Source: Nematopogon swammerdamellus (Eukaryota > Arthropoda > Insecta > Lepidoptera > Adelidae). Taken from it: a stretch of 64,000 bases of DNA. Under the pieces are notes generated by a model. That model was not told where the DNA came from, ran no database searches, and saw nothing but the letters and a program-made list of their open reading frames with translations. This document shows, in pieces, positions 12,324 to 23,068 of the stretch. How positions within the stretch are numbered: position 1 is the stretch's first letter; every line of letters begins with the position of its first letter. The stretch lies in contig OX336349.1 in NCBI GenBank assembly GCA_946902875.1, positions 11,431,891 through 11,495,890 of the forward strand, written 5' to 3'. The position numbers were made by a program, and so were the translations under genes.

Positions 12324-12900
12324 GTAAGGAGCAGGGCCGAATCTAGAATCAGTAGACCCCTAGGCTGAACCTATGGTGCGAGCCCTTCTGGCGAACCCTA
12401 AAATAGTATTTTAAAGAAATTAAATTGTATTAGTAAAAACCTGAAAAGAAAACGATTAATGAAATTGTAAAACTTTTTTTTACTATACTGTATTTAAAAG
12501 TTTTTATAATAGTACTTTAATAACGTACCTAACTACATACATAATAATAAATTACTTATGTATGAAAAAAATAGAGGCATTATTACGCCACGAAATTAGT
12601 TATGTAGGATTTCGACGTGTCTTATGATTATATGGGGGCCCGCACCACAGTATTTGAAAGAAATTGTTTTTACCCGTTTTCTTTTTGTGTTGCGGGCCCC
12701 TTTGTGGTACGGGCCCTTAGGCTGCAGCTTAGGTAGTAAAACGGCCCTGCAGTGGGAGCACAAATGCGTCGATAAGCCTATATCGATCGATAAACATATA
12801 TTTGCTTCGTTCGACGAAGTAGAATAGAAGAAGACGAATAGATGTTTATCGATCGATATAGGCTTATCGACGCATTTGTGCTCCCGCTGCTGGTAAGGAG
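12324..12900. mobile_element. Composite hAT-like insertion bounded by 8-bp duplications
   Basis: Exact 8-bp direct repeats GTAAGGAG flank the block at 12324-12331 and 12893-12900. The left part, 12332-12749, starts CAGGGCCGAATC and ends CGGCCCTG, which are hAT-style ends. The right part, 12750-12892, starts CAGTGGGAGC and ends GCTCCCGCTGCTG; its 44-bp arms 12754-12797 and 12842-12885 are perfect inverted repeats around a 44-bp loop. So two CAG-initiated units lie end to end inside one target duplication. hAT elements are known to make 8-bp duplications. Neither unit encodes protein; a transposase would have to come from elsewhere. Confidence 0.7.
12754..12885. repeat. Perfect 44-bp inverted repeat (hairpin)
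   Basis: Arms 12754-12797 and 12842-12885 are perfectly complementary. The inner part contains TATCGATCGATA, itself a palindrome. This is the right-hand unit of the hAT-like composite. Confidence 0.95.
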
Positions 12901-13019
12901 ACTGTTCAACGTTCAACCCTAAGAGATCTCCTAATTATATTCTCTTCTATCTGTCTCCATAGCTATCACAGCATGTGTTCCTCAACCTTTTGCACATCTC
13001 CACGCACGCTCCAATCACG

Positions 13020-13205
13020 TTTAGCAATGTATTAGGACAAGATAAGTATCAAGCAGCAAGTAAGGCACGAAGACTCACCTGCTGCATAACTCGGTGGAAG
13101 GACCGTGCCAAGCTGAGAGGTGGCTATCCTGTCTGGCTTTGGCACGGCACCTTGTTCTTATCCCTTAGTCGCCTTTTACGACATGCGCGGGGAGAGATGC
13201 AATCG
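13020..13205 (+). repeat. Mosaic repeat: family C 3' part plus SINE-type module
   Basis: 13020-13153 matches the 3' half of the repeat at 18655-18897, including CACCTGCTGCAT, ACTCGGTGGAAGGACCGTG and GAGAGGTGGC. Directly after it, 13155-13205 is the reverse complement of the module GCATCTCTCCCC...GTCGTAAAAGGCG found in SINE heads at 7968 and 24891. Two unrelated short-repeat modules are therefore joined here in opposite orientation. Confidence 0.6.
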
Positions 13206-14028
13206 AGGATACAATAATATACTGGAAGTATACTATTAAATAAATACAGAAGTATTTTCATTGCTTATACGTTTATAGTTAAAATTTAAATGTTTGAATA
13301 TTTCCTATGTCCAAGGGCCTCTAAAATTATAACCATGGACATAAATTAAAATAATGGCCTACCTGATGATCACCGACCACTAAGCAAGTAGGCCCACAGC
13401 AGAAAAATACAACAAAAACTCAATACAACTTGGAGCGCATCGCACACAAGAAGCCTCAACTATCAGCACGAAATCTCTCGTAATGGACGTTGAGTTAGTT
13501 TGAGGTTACACACACAGAGATAAGATAACATTGCCTAAGTAATTAACCAAATGCTCTCGGCCGTATCGTCTTCGTGAAAAAAAGGAACAAACAAACGACT
13601 AAAAATAAAGACACGCTCGTAAAACGCTTTACTATCTTTTGAGGGTTAACTTTTCATTCTACTCGTATCGACATTTTACTGACAGATTTTATGCGTCTGA
13701 TGGCTCCTTTATCAACTCGACATTCCGGAAATATGAAAGCTACGGTCGTGTCTAGACGATACTGATAGCCGAGCCTTACTTGTAGGCCGAGGAAGAACAT
13801 TACTTTGAAAATAGTTTCAATTTAATACACAGAAACGTATTCGTATAATTATAATCTTGATAGACTTCGGTTCGTGCCACACACAACTTTTAATAAAAAT
13901 AAAATCATATTGAGACAGTTATTCAAAATCAATCTAAAACTATATTTATCTAACTAAATTAAACAATATACAGTATTTAAAAAACAAATAAATAAATTGT
14001 TGCAGAATAGCTACCTTGTTTTTTTAGG
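13206..14028. other. No gene seen
   Basis: AT-rich DNA with no supported exon, RNA gene or recognised repeat. Confidence 0.45.
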
Positions 14029-14367
14029 GGAGCCTGGCATGATAGGCTACTCTACTCAGCCTAATACCTTGGTGAATTAGGTGCCATGTCAGTGCTTCCA
14101 CCTTTAGTAGCGCAACTACACTGAATTGGCCGGAATACACGTAACTATTCTCGTAGTCGCTTCGACCAACCTTCATTCAGTGCGGTGGTGGTAACAATTC
14201 GGTGAATTAATTAAATCCTACCACTCGGAATATATGTAGAACCTACAGTGTATAATCCGAACCACGGACAGCCTCAACATTCGACGGTCACCCATCCGAA
14301 GTTTGGCGCGCCCGAGGTTGCATACCTTTGGCGGTCAGACGCCGAAGCTTCGCCCCAATGCCAAGGC
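14029..14367 (-). mobile_element. SINE family A, old copy with decayed 5S-like head
   Basis: Read on the minus strand the body shows the family order: CCACCGCACTGAATGAAGG, AATTCAGTGTAG, GGAAGCACTGACATGGCAC, then an A run (T run 14029-14035 on the plus strand). The head contains GGATGGGTGACCG (14285-14297, reverse complement), the 5S rRNA-like C-box segment seen intact at 54728, but many bases have changed. It is clearly more diverged than the copies at 7968 and 24891. Confidence 0.7.
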
Positions 14368-15430
14368 TTACAAATTATTCCATAAATAACATTATGTGGT
14401 TGTACTTTTCGACTTACCAGAAAAACGCTTTACGCTGTGACGCTACTCCACGTGTTGCAAACTCGACGACACCGTCGCGTCCGTACCCGTAGCGACATTT
14501 CTCGGTACCGCGGACCATAACGGATATACCGCAATGGCTCTAGTGAGAGATAACTCGAAGCAGTTATGTTCTAATCGCTTTTATTACGCAAATTAGACAC
14601 AGTTCGTCACGTCGAGTGTGCCTGTTCGCAGCTCACCACTCGCTACTCGTTATGTATTTCGTTGCCCCTCGCACAGTATTACCGTGACCAATTTGCAAAT
14701 CTTCATCTTCATCACGAACACATTTAACACCACACCGGTGTAAATATGCATTGTCGACTGCACAATCGTGTCACCGAGCCGATCAAGGCCCTTTTATAAG
14801 CGTGCATAATTAAACGTCCACTGGGAAACTATGTGGTCTTTCGTTTGCATAACACACAAAATGTGTAGTCATCAACATCGCATCAGTTGCGGTGTCGCTG
14901 TTGGCATGCGCCGTCAGCGGAGCGTGCAACCAACAGCGCGGCGCGCGGCGGCTGCGGCTGCGATGGCACCTCCGCACCACCACCGGCCACCGCTCTGTCG
15001 GCGGCGCTAGGCTTGCCAGATCTGATGTTAGCCTTCCCGGGACATATCTACTACTGCAGTCCTTCATAAATATGGTGCAGAAAGAAAAGATCAATATTTT
15101 TCTGATATAATTTTTACGGCCCGGGATCCGTGGAAACAACCCCGAACTTTTAGCGTTTGTTTTAAAGCGAACAACACTATAATAAAATGAAAGAAGGAAA
15201 TTGCTAATTTGAGCACTTCATCAGCATCTGGACTCTTCCCGGGAGAAAACGATTCTTCGCCGGGGACACGGGACATTGGAGTCTAGCCCGGGAAAATCCC
15301 GAAAATCCCGGGCACCTGGCAAGCCTAGTCGGCGCCCGCGCGCGCAGCACGCCGCCGCCGGCCGCGCCGCCGCCGCCGCGCTCGTGCGTGACCATGCGCA
15401 CTGTGATATCTCTGTCCCTTTACTGAGATG
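14368..15430. other. No gene seen; two CpG-rich islets
   Basis: GC-rich islets lie at about 14915-15010 and 15320-15390, the second rich in GCC/GCG repeats. Their ORFs are low-complexity and occur in several frames at once, so none is called. Confidence 0.35.
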
Positions 15431-15453
15431 AAATTCTATCTTACCTTCCGTGA

Positions 15454-15713
15454 TTGAGAACGTGTGCCGGACTATTTGGAGCAGTAGGTATCGGCTCGCT
15501 CCGAACTAGTCTTGTAAGTACTTTCAAGAACGCAATTTCTCGTTCGCCCACTCGGCCGGAGGTGACAGTATTGAATCGCGCGTTGAAAACGATGTTCGAA
15601 AGAAAGGCCTCTATTTATAAGGAAGGATATAATGCCCAGCTAGAAATGACAGAGACTTTTGTGATTTCTTTTACAAATTCTATGCTCACAAAAGCATTAT
15701 ACCTCACAGGTAA
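15454..15713 (+). other. ORF ending at a consensus splice donor, uncertain
   Basis: An open frame of about 87 codons runs from an alternative start at 15454 and reaches a perfect-looking donor, ACAG followed by GTAAGTAA, with the GT at 15711. The predicted peptide resembles nothing I recognise, there is no clear acceptor upstream, and codon use is unremarkable. It could be a real exon, but an accidental ORF beside a chance donor is at least as likely. Confidence 0.15.
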
Positions 15714-15837
15714 GTAAACGTTGTTCGGATAACTACATTAATTGGCGAAGTGTCTTCTACGCAAGTGCATAATGTCACGAATATTCCAAATACAAACGCG
15801 TACTTCGAAATTAAAATAAAATCGTTTTTAAATCCAA

Positions 15838-16216
15838 GTTGAATGCCCAAGACCCGATGCTGGAGGACTTCGGCTTTCGAACTGGTCTGATCGACAGTGA
15901 ACATGCGCGACTGTTGCAAGAGCCGCGACGCCATGATGGATCGATTATTCGCCATTTGAGACGGGTCAATGTCACTCGCGGTCATGACATGGATCTCGGA
16001 TCTTTCTCGCTCGATGTTGGTGCAATTTTAATGTTCGAGCAAGCTTTGAATTTCAAGTTCGTTTGGCGGCTTATTTTGACAGTCTCGCTCAGATTGAAGA
16101 ACATGATAACTCCCTGGTGCGGTCACGTTCTGCTGACGCTCTCTAAGTGTATCAATAAACAATGAACACAGAACCATCCAATAATAGATACTATCATCGG
16201 GCGTGCGTGTCGTGGC
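15838..16216 (-). pseudogene. Unrecognised decayed coding-like region (strand uncertain)
   Basis: On the minus strand one frame stays open from 16216 down to about 15838 except for a single TAA (16028-16030 on the plus strand). The predicted peptide is hydrophilic and rich in Glu, Gln, Arg and Ser, as a soluble protein segment would be. On the plus strand an ATG-less 108-codon ORF (15839-16165) covers the same DNA without a stop. The two cannot both be coding. Base composition is less AT-rich than the flanks. I do not recognise a family. It may be a piece of an old mobile element or a retroposed gene. Confidence 0.25.
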
Positions 16217-17996
16217 TTACTGCCTTACCTCTACTAAAACTAATGCCACCGTTGAGTGTTAATCCGTTACTGCCTTTGATTTGAACGGACCTGAACGGAC
16301 ACATGTCTATCTTCTTCCGAGTGCTCACATGAGTTGATGCAGTGTGACGTGGATAAGTGGGCATGTAAACATAATTTGTGGTACGATACGAATGCATGCA
16401 TCTACTTTGAGGTGTGCGCGTAGTATAGTATAGTAAGAGGTCAGCGTGTAACGGCACCGTGTGGTGGAATGCGCACGCGCTCCTCAATATGGGTCAGAGT
16501 GGAAAAAATGTCCAAACTTGTCTTGAGTACCTACTCGCTTGAAGTTTTTGTCCATCGTCGGCCCAGACTCAGAATGCGGCCGGTTGGGTTGGGACAGACG
16601 GACGGACGACCGGCCTGGCGGACACACTGGACTTATTTACTAATTGCCGTGCTCACGACAGATTAACATTCCCTCTGTCACTTTCCGATCGAGTTTGATC
16701 GCTCTCTGCGTGCAGTTCAAAACGATGACATGTTTATTTGTTTGAGATGATTTTTATTGAGTTTTAGAGAAGTGAAATTTTCACAAAATTCTCTCCTGAA
16801 ACTGAACTCTACTTAATTATACTCGTAGTAATTGCCGTAACAGGGAGACGTTATACCTCAATTTCTATCCGTGAAGGAAGGTCTTAGCGCCCGCCACGCC
16901 CTCAGTATGGTGTCTAAACAACAAATTGTTGCCGGAGGAATAAAGTTGAAAGCAGCCAGACAATAAAGCGAGGTACTTGTAACTAACGAGGTAGCTACAT
17001 TTTGATACAACTGCGCACTATCACAGAGTTTCATCAAACTAAGAGATATTCTAATAATCTCTCCTTTCTTTCATTGTGTTTTCCGTATCTCGGAGCATTG
17101 TCGCGCCGGGGCCGCACGCGCAGTGCACGACAGATCTAGCGATAAGTCCACCAATCAGAGCGTGAGGTGATCAACTTTCTAAAGCAAATTATTTTGGCTA
17201 TTTATTAATTTCAGAGATTGTTGCGTAATTGCTTGCCCTCGAAGTATGGAAGATGTTCAGTGCATTTTTGTATCGTGAACCATAGTTCCAGTACCAGTAG
17301 TTCCGCTAGTCATCGTGCATACTAAACAATTAAGATTGTAGCATCTCGTTGGCAGGCTGAAAGGCAGCGCTATGCCTCAGTTGTGAGTTCTTTCTCATTC
17401 CGAAGTCTCTCCTTGTCGCCTTGAACACGGTTTGCAACGATCGAAGGAACCTTATGCGGGAAGAAAACTTGTCGGCCTGAAATCACCCAAGCTCTTGTAG
17501 ACAACGAAAAACGCTTTATTACCTTCACCGAATACAATTAAATCAAAGACTGAAATTATCATTGCTAGAAATGTAAGAAAGCTCGTTGCTCTCGAGCTCT
17601 AGAGACGAAGAACTGAGAATAACTGCAGCAGCAGGTCGCAGGTTTTAGCGAGTTAGCTCGCTACATCGATTAATGTGCAGACACCTACGCAATCGTTAGC
17701 CGCTCGCCCGCCTCGGTGTCGACGTCACCTATCTTCCTAATTGTCAATTATGTCGACGAACGTTAAAACGGAGAAGCGTTGAGCTTCTCTCGCTGTCTGA
17801 AACTCGAGAGCAGCGCGCTCTTGCGCGTGCGTGAGGGGGCGCGGGCCGGCGGGGGAGGCGTTGCACGGTGAGGACGACTCATATACGTGTGGATATCGTC
17901 GCTCTGAAAGTTACACTTTGGATGAGATAAAGACTAAGCTTCAATTAGATCTTTAGACTTTACCTTCACAAATTTATTCTTAAAAAATATAGGTAA
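16217..17996. other. No gene seen; CpG-rich islets
   Basis: CpG-rich islets occur near 17100-17135 and 17690-17870. No ORF in the interval looks coding and no repeat family was recognised. Confidence 0.4.
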
Positions 17997-18195
17997 TAGC
18001 TGTGCCCGCGGCTCCGCCCGCTCTCATATTTCGCTTCACTGCTAACCTCATAAGCCGTTTAGCGTGATAGTAAGTAGCCTATAGTTGATGGAATCAAGCT
18101 ATACGTAGATTTCAATTAAAATCGGTTCAGTGGTTCTCGAGTTATAAGCGGACAGACAGACAGAAAGCAGACGTTGGGTACTATTAGGTATTCTG
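17997..18195 (-). mobile_element. Helitron-like element, same family as 39801-40009
   Basis: The reverse complement matches 39801-40009 nearly end to end: CCAACGTCTGCTTTCTGTC, CTTATAACTCGAGAACCAC, TAGGCTACTTACTATCACGC, CTTATGAGGTTAGCAGTGAA and the end GCGGAGCCGCGGGCACAGCTA. The mate ends in CTAG followed by T, as Helitrons do. Here the final G is changed. About 200 bp, no coding capacity, so non-autonomous. Confidence 0.7.
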
Positions 18196-18654
18196 TGACG
18201 TTGGATTTTATTAAAGGTAAGGAAGGATGAATTTACCATTTCTGATCTCCTGGTACTCGACGAAGACAAGTCTTGATTTTATTTAGTCCAAGTTTAGAGT
18301 ACATTCGATGTGGAGTACAGTAGTGCTGTCGAATTCGCGAGAACACTCCGTCGTCGCCGCAACTCAAGCGAGCTGATGAGCCGACCCCGTGCGTGTATTT
18401 TAAGAGCAAACCGGTGGGGAGGCGGGGCGCCGCGGCCCGAGGGACGAGAGACGAGGGACGACCGGTCCACACATACCGGTTTACCGTCATTGCCGGCTTA
18501 GGACTAACCGTTTTATTAGCCGAGCCACGCTCCACAAATGAAAACCCCGCACCCCGCAACCTGAATACTTCTAGACTATCAGACAGGAAAGAATAAGGTC
18601 TCTAAAATTATTTAAATCCAATATTATATTAATTATTAAACAATCTAAATTACA

Positions 18655-18897
18655 TACATATCACACACGCTGAATCCCGACAATCGGGGTAAGCAGAGTA
18701 ATCGGTGTTGTGCTGCCAGAACTCTGGTAACTTACAGCACAACACCGACCGCCACGTATCGCAAAGTATTCGAACAAGATTCATTCGATCAAGCAGCAAG
18801 TAAGGCACGAAGACCCACCTGCTGCATGACTCGGTGGAAGTACCGTGCCAAGGTGAGAGGTGGCGAGCCTGTCGCCCTTTCGCACGGCATCTAAATT
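18655..18897 (+). repeat. Repeat family C with internal hairpin
   Basis: A 240-bp repeat that matches 28605-28800 in the opposite orientation and, in its right half, 13020-13153. Shared blocks include CCCGA.AATCGGGGTAAG, a 14-bp perfect inverted repeat (18702-18715 with 18735-18748), GAAGACCCACCTGCTGCA and CGGTGGAAG.ACCGTGCCAAG. No protein is encoded. The hairpin and the lack of an A tail suggest a DNA-type or structured non-autonomous element. I do not know its name. Confidence 0.75.
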
Positions 18898-18983
18898 ATT
18901 TTAATAAATACAATATACGTAATGAATACGCTACAACATCCTAATAAAACAGAGTAACCCATAGTCCTTAAAATAATATCAAT

Positions 18984-19125
18984 TAAGGCCCACTTGCACC
19001 AACACGAATTTAACGATATAAACCAGTTTAACTCGTTAAGCTAGTACCCGTTGACTGTGGGAACCGCGTTTAAATCCATAACTCGCTACTTAACTCTAAA
19101 TTCGTGTTGGCGCAATTGGGCCTAA
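18984..19125. mobile_element. Harbinger-like MITE with TAA duplication
   Basis: A 136-bp element (18987-19122) with 26-bp terminal inverted repeats that differ at two positions: left GGCCCACTTGCACCAACACG and right GGCCCAATTGCGCCAACACG read inward. It is bounded by TAA at 18984-18986 and 19123-19125. Three-base TAA or TTA duplications are characteristic of the PIF/Harbinger superfamily. The interior has no ORF, so it depends on a transposase encoded elsewhere. Confidence 0.8.
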
Positions 19126-19187
19126 AACCCTTAAATTTGCGTTGATTTCTTTTGTTTGAATTTCTCAAAAAGCATTTACACAAAATA

Positions 19188-19225
19188 AGGGGAAGCACTG
19201 ACATCGTATCTAGCATCAAATTTAC
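19188..19225 (+). repeat. Possible SINE A tail fragment
   Basis: GGGGAAGCACTGACATCG and the following bases resemble the tail segment of SINE family A, ending near a short A run. It is too short and diverged for a firm call. Confidence 0.3.
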
Positions 19226-19725
19226 CCAAAAAAACCTTGGCTAAAACTTGATTTCCCCGGAAAGTAATATGCGTTCAAATGAAAGTAGGGACTCCATATA
19301 TTTTATATATGATATGATAAGGTGTACACTTGTACCACGGACTATATAATTCCGCGTTCATATAGGCACCTCTTCGGCCTCACAAACAACCTATTTTCGA
19401 GATCGGATTAATTCATAGATCCGTAATTCCGTACTGTCATTTCGACACCATTGTTCGGCGAGAAACATGCGCGGGGCCACACATTCTACGCACGGGTTAT
19501 TGTTTAAAGTGATGTCGAACGCGGCAACGTATGGTCTCCGCTAACCGCGATTGCACATTGGAGCTATTCCTTACTCTACTCAGACAGGTTTGCATGACAG
19601 CCAACAGTTCTGAGAAAAACTTCCGCGACATGCTGTACTATCTCAAGATGAGCTTTCAAAGTATCTGCACATCGACGTTTAGATTTGTTAAACGAACTTG
19701 ATTGTCAGATATTTTGTATAGAATA

Positions 19726-20186
19726 TATATGACCAGTGTGTCCTCCCGGTTATGACGTACGGGTGTGAAACGTGGACACTGACGGTCGCTGTTCTTCAAA
19801 GGTTGAAAGTTGCCCAGCGAGCAATGGAGCGAGCCATGCTAGGAATATCGCTACGTGATATGGTGCGTAACGAGGCAATCCGCCGACGCACCAAAGTAGT
19901 CGATATTGGACACCGGGTGGCTAAGCTCAAGTGGCAGTGGGCTGGGCACGTTAGCCGAAGAGACGACGACCGTTGGAGTAACCGTGTCCTACACTGGCGG
20001 CCGTGGACTGGAAAACGGAGTGTGGGAAGACCACCCGCCAGGTGGGACGACGACATCAAGTACGTCGGCGGAAAGCAGTAGTTCCGTACCGCTGAAGGCC
20101 GGGAGGACTGGAGGAAAATAGGACGAGATGAAAATAGGAGGAGAGGCGTATGTCCAGCAGTGGACGCTTACACGCTGACTGACTTA
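19726..20186 (+). mobile_element. 5'-truncated RTE-type non-LTR retrotransposon
   Basis: An open frame from 19731 to the stop near 20079 encodes the C-terminal part of an RTE/BovB-like reverse transcriptase polyprotein. Recognisable features are the TYGCETWTL motif near the start, the QRAMERAMLGIS segment, the KWQWAGHVSRR motif and the RSVGRPPARWDDDIK segment, in the order known for these retrotransposon C-termini. A frameshift or stop after GGKQ separates the last residues, although the tail signature GTCCAGCAGTGGACGC is present at 20153. The copy lacks the endonuclease and catalytic RT domains. It is flanked by 9-bp duplications TATAGAATA (19717-19725 and 20187-20195). The TGACTGACTTA ending fits the simple-repeat tails of RTE elements. 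Confidence 0.9.
19731..20081 (+). pseudogene. RTE reverse transcriptase C-terminal remnant
   Basis: About 116 codons remain, entering without an initiating ATG of its own; the ATG at 19752 is an internal methionine of the ancestral protein. The thumb and C-terminal tail region is retained, while the apurinic-type endonuclease and the RT palm are absent. The frame ends at TAG (20079-20081), short of the family's usual end, so the product would be non-functional. It runs with the element's 3' end, as expected of target-primed insertion with 5' truncation. Confidence 0.85.
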
Positions 20187-20195
20187 TATAGAATA

Positions 20196-22894
20196 GGTTC
20201 GTTGTCAGTAAGCGTCAAATGATACGTACTCGAATCCGACGCATGTATTAAAACAATAATATGAGTATGGGAGAGGCGGCCGAGCTGTGTCAAGCAAGAC
20301 CATGGCACGTGGAGATCCGTTGCCTCTGCCTACCCCATTGGGAAACAGGCGTGACGTTACGTATGTATGTATGTATGTATGCAGGTTGGTTGATATGAAT
20401 GCTATTGATAATTAAGATGTTTATCTGTAGTTTGTGCGCTAACTGTATGTGTCTGCAGAACGACGTGTCTGGTGTCTGGCTGGAGGTGTGGGGTGTGGGT
20501 ATGTCTGTGTCTGTGTGTATGTATGTACTAGCTCGCTCGCGGCTCGAATGCCTTTTCTTGGTGTGACCCTGATAATGTCATACACGGTCCCTTTACTTAT
20601 TGCTCTAACTAGTTTCGATGTCAGTTGCGTTCTGTCTGCTAGATTAAATAAACAGTTTAATCATTTTGTCTAGTTATTAGAATCATCTTTGCGGAAAGAA
20701 TAATATTTTTTTTGTATTAAACATATACAGGTGGTAATGATATCATGAAAAACTGAACTAGCCACCTGAATGTAAAACTAATTTTTGATTAATTACCACA
20801 AAGTTATTAAGTTATCCAAAGGTGACAGCTTAACCTTTGGATAATAACATATAATACGAGTAACATGGGGACAGGGGACGGAAGAAGGTCGCTTCCAGAG
20901 CTACCTTACGTAAGTAGTAACTAGTTGCCTTGACGAATAAGATAGCGGCTCTATCACCGCCCGCTATAGGTTTTGTTATGTAATTCAATATGGGTGGCTG
21001 AGTTAGAAGGGACCAGAGCACATGCCCCGACCATACAGCCAATATCACCTCAGAGAAGGTGTCAAACCGGAGACTTTCTTTAGGATCGCTCGATATACTG
21101 AATTAGAATAGAACACAGTCGAGGCTGCTATGCGGCCGTCTTTCTAGTACCGCGTCCTATTTCCCCATTAATTACAACTAAACCAGATTCGTAAACAGAG
21201 TAACCCAAATTAACTAACGTATTATTTTGTCAGTCTGATTAAGGTGACTACATATAAGAGTATAAAACAAATAAAAAAAAACCTTTTTGTGCTTTATTAT
21301 ATCTTAGCACTAATAATTTTTTGTATATAGACTGCAGGTTTTTTTAAGACGTGTCACGACTGCTTCTCAAGCAAGACTGACATTCATAAGAGCAGCACAG
21401 TGCTGGCAAATAGTTATCCATATCGAGATTTGCATTGTAATTAACGGAGATAAGTAGTGGTCGTATTACTGTAAGCTGCTGTATGCTGACATGCCTTATC
21501 GGAGGCCCGATTTGGGAATGCGTGGGTGTCTCCACACCTCACTCATCATCATACATTAATAATGCCTCCGAATTACATTCACTCCTTCACACTGTTACCT
21601 CTCCTGTCTGCTACCCATGTCCTTCTCTATGTCGCATAATTCAAACTGTTCTCGCGTAAAAGGTAACCATTTAAATTATTTATTGAATAGCGTACTCCTT
21701 ATGTGGCCAAGTAAAGAAAATTTATGTAATACTTACTACCCGATTTAAATATTTGTTACTATCATTCCTTATTATGTAGATTATAAGATATTTTTGTGAA
21801 GATGTCGACGAAATCGTTGAACAATATATTCCAAGTTTTTTATGGTTGACGAATCCATGAAAATCCCCATACAAAAACCGTTGGATTCGATCGTCAAATC
21901 ATCCACAGTAAACTTCGAAAACGAATGTGGTTTTAAATTACCGAAGAAAATAATTTAGAAGTTTGGCCGTGTGTAGGGTTGCTTGTTGCCTCCACCCACA
22001 GTGGATAGGGCGCCGCGATGCGGCGGAGCAGCGCGGCTGAAGCGGGCTCTCTTGAGTGCATTAGAGAATATCCGTGGAGATTATTGATTGATATTCTTAA
22101 ACAGAGGAATTCGTGTTAGCCGAACGAGGATTGTTTCTGTTTGCTGAAATAGTATAATGGAAAGAGTAAGTGCGGCCTTGATTCGCTTTTTCTATTTTCT
22201 CTCTCGGCAACCTGCCACGTCTTTGTTTTGGGTATTATACCGGATCGAGTAGGTCGCTCGTCTTTGCGGCGGCGGCGGCCGGGGCGGCGCGCGTCGTCGG
22301 TCGCGCGGCGCGACACACTTTCCGAAACTCGGCGCGCGCAACACTCGCCCGTGAGATGAGAACGTTTACTCACTTCACGACATTGTATGCGCACTTACAC
22401 ACGGGGCGTAGACCAGCTTTAGTATCTTTTATTACTAAATGAAATGAAATTAACACGGTAAGTGGGTTAATGAAGCAGCAACTGGCAATCCACTACATCA
22501 CCTCGCCTTACGACAGCTTTATTATATGTTTAGTTTCGTTCACTTTTGCTGATGCGGCGCGCTCCGAATCGGAGGCAATGTGAGTTGTATGCAAATGAGC
22601 TCTCAATGACCCGTCGTCGTCGCTCAAACAATATCATTTTCACATTATTGCGCGTTCGCAACGCGTCGCTGTAATCACAAGGAGATAGCCACTGAAAGAC
22701 GGTCGGACGGTCGTCCGTGCCCGCTGTCGATGCGTGTGCGTAGGAAGAGCAACTTACCAAATTACCTAACGAAATAGCTTTTATCGCTCACCGTCGTCGT
22801 CGTCGTTGTCGCATTGGCCAGGGTACGTGAAATCACCATCTACGAAGTTAATTAATTCTACCGCCTATCCCGTGTCACACCTATTTGTATTTCA
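20196..22894. other. No gene seen; small repeats
   Basis: Contains a (GTAT) run at 20359-20380, a hairpin with a 12-bp stem TTATCCAAAGGT (20812-20845), a GGC-rich islet at 22262-22330 and a (CGT) run near 22792-22812. No coding exon is supported. Confidence 0.45.
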
Positions 22895-22901
22895 TTTCTA
22901 G

Positions 22902-23068
22902 GCGTGGGCGAGGCTGCGCACGTCTATAAACTGGTTTACGTTCGCGCAATATGGGACTGAAAATGAAACGCGAGCTAGGAGCGCAGAGCGAGCAGTGCGC
23001 GAGTATGGAGCACTGAGCAGTGCGGCTCCTAGTGTGCGGTGGGTGAGGTGAGAGTGACAGTGAGTGCG
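22902..23068 (+). promoter_or_regulatory. 5' leader of coding exon: TATA box, uORFs, possible acceptor
   Basis: Two readings are possible. A TATA box (TATAAA, 22925-22930) would put transcription start near 22955, making this a first exon. Alternatively TTTGTATTTCATTTCTAG, with AG at 22900-22901, is a good splice acceptor and would make it an internal exon receiving an upstream leader. An upstream ORF starts at ATG 22951, passes an in-frame ATG at 23005 and ends at TGA 23014-23016. An in-frame TAG for the main ORF sits at 23030-23032. Short uORFs like this often lower translation of the main frame. Confidence 0.45.
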
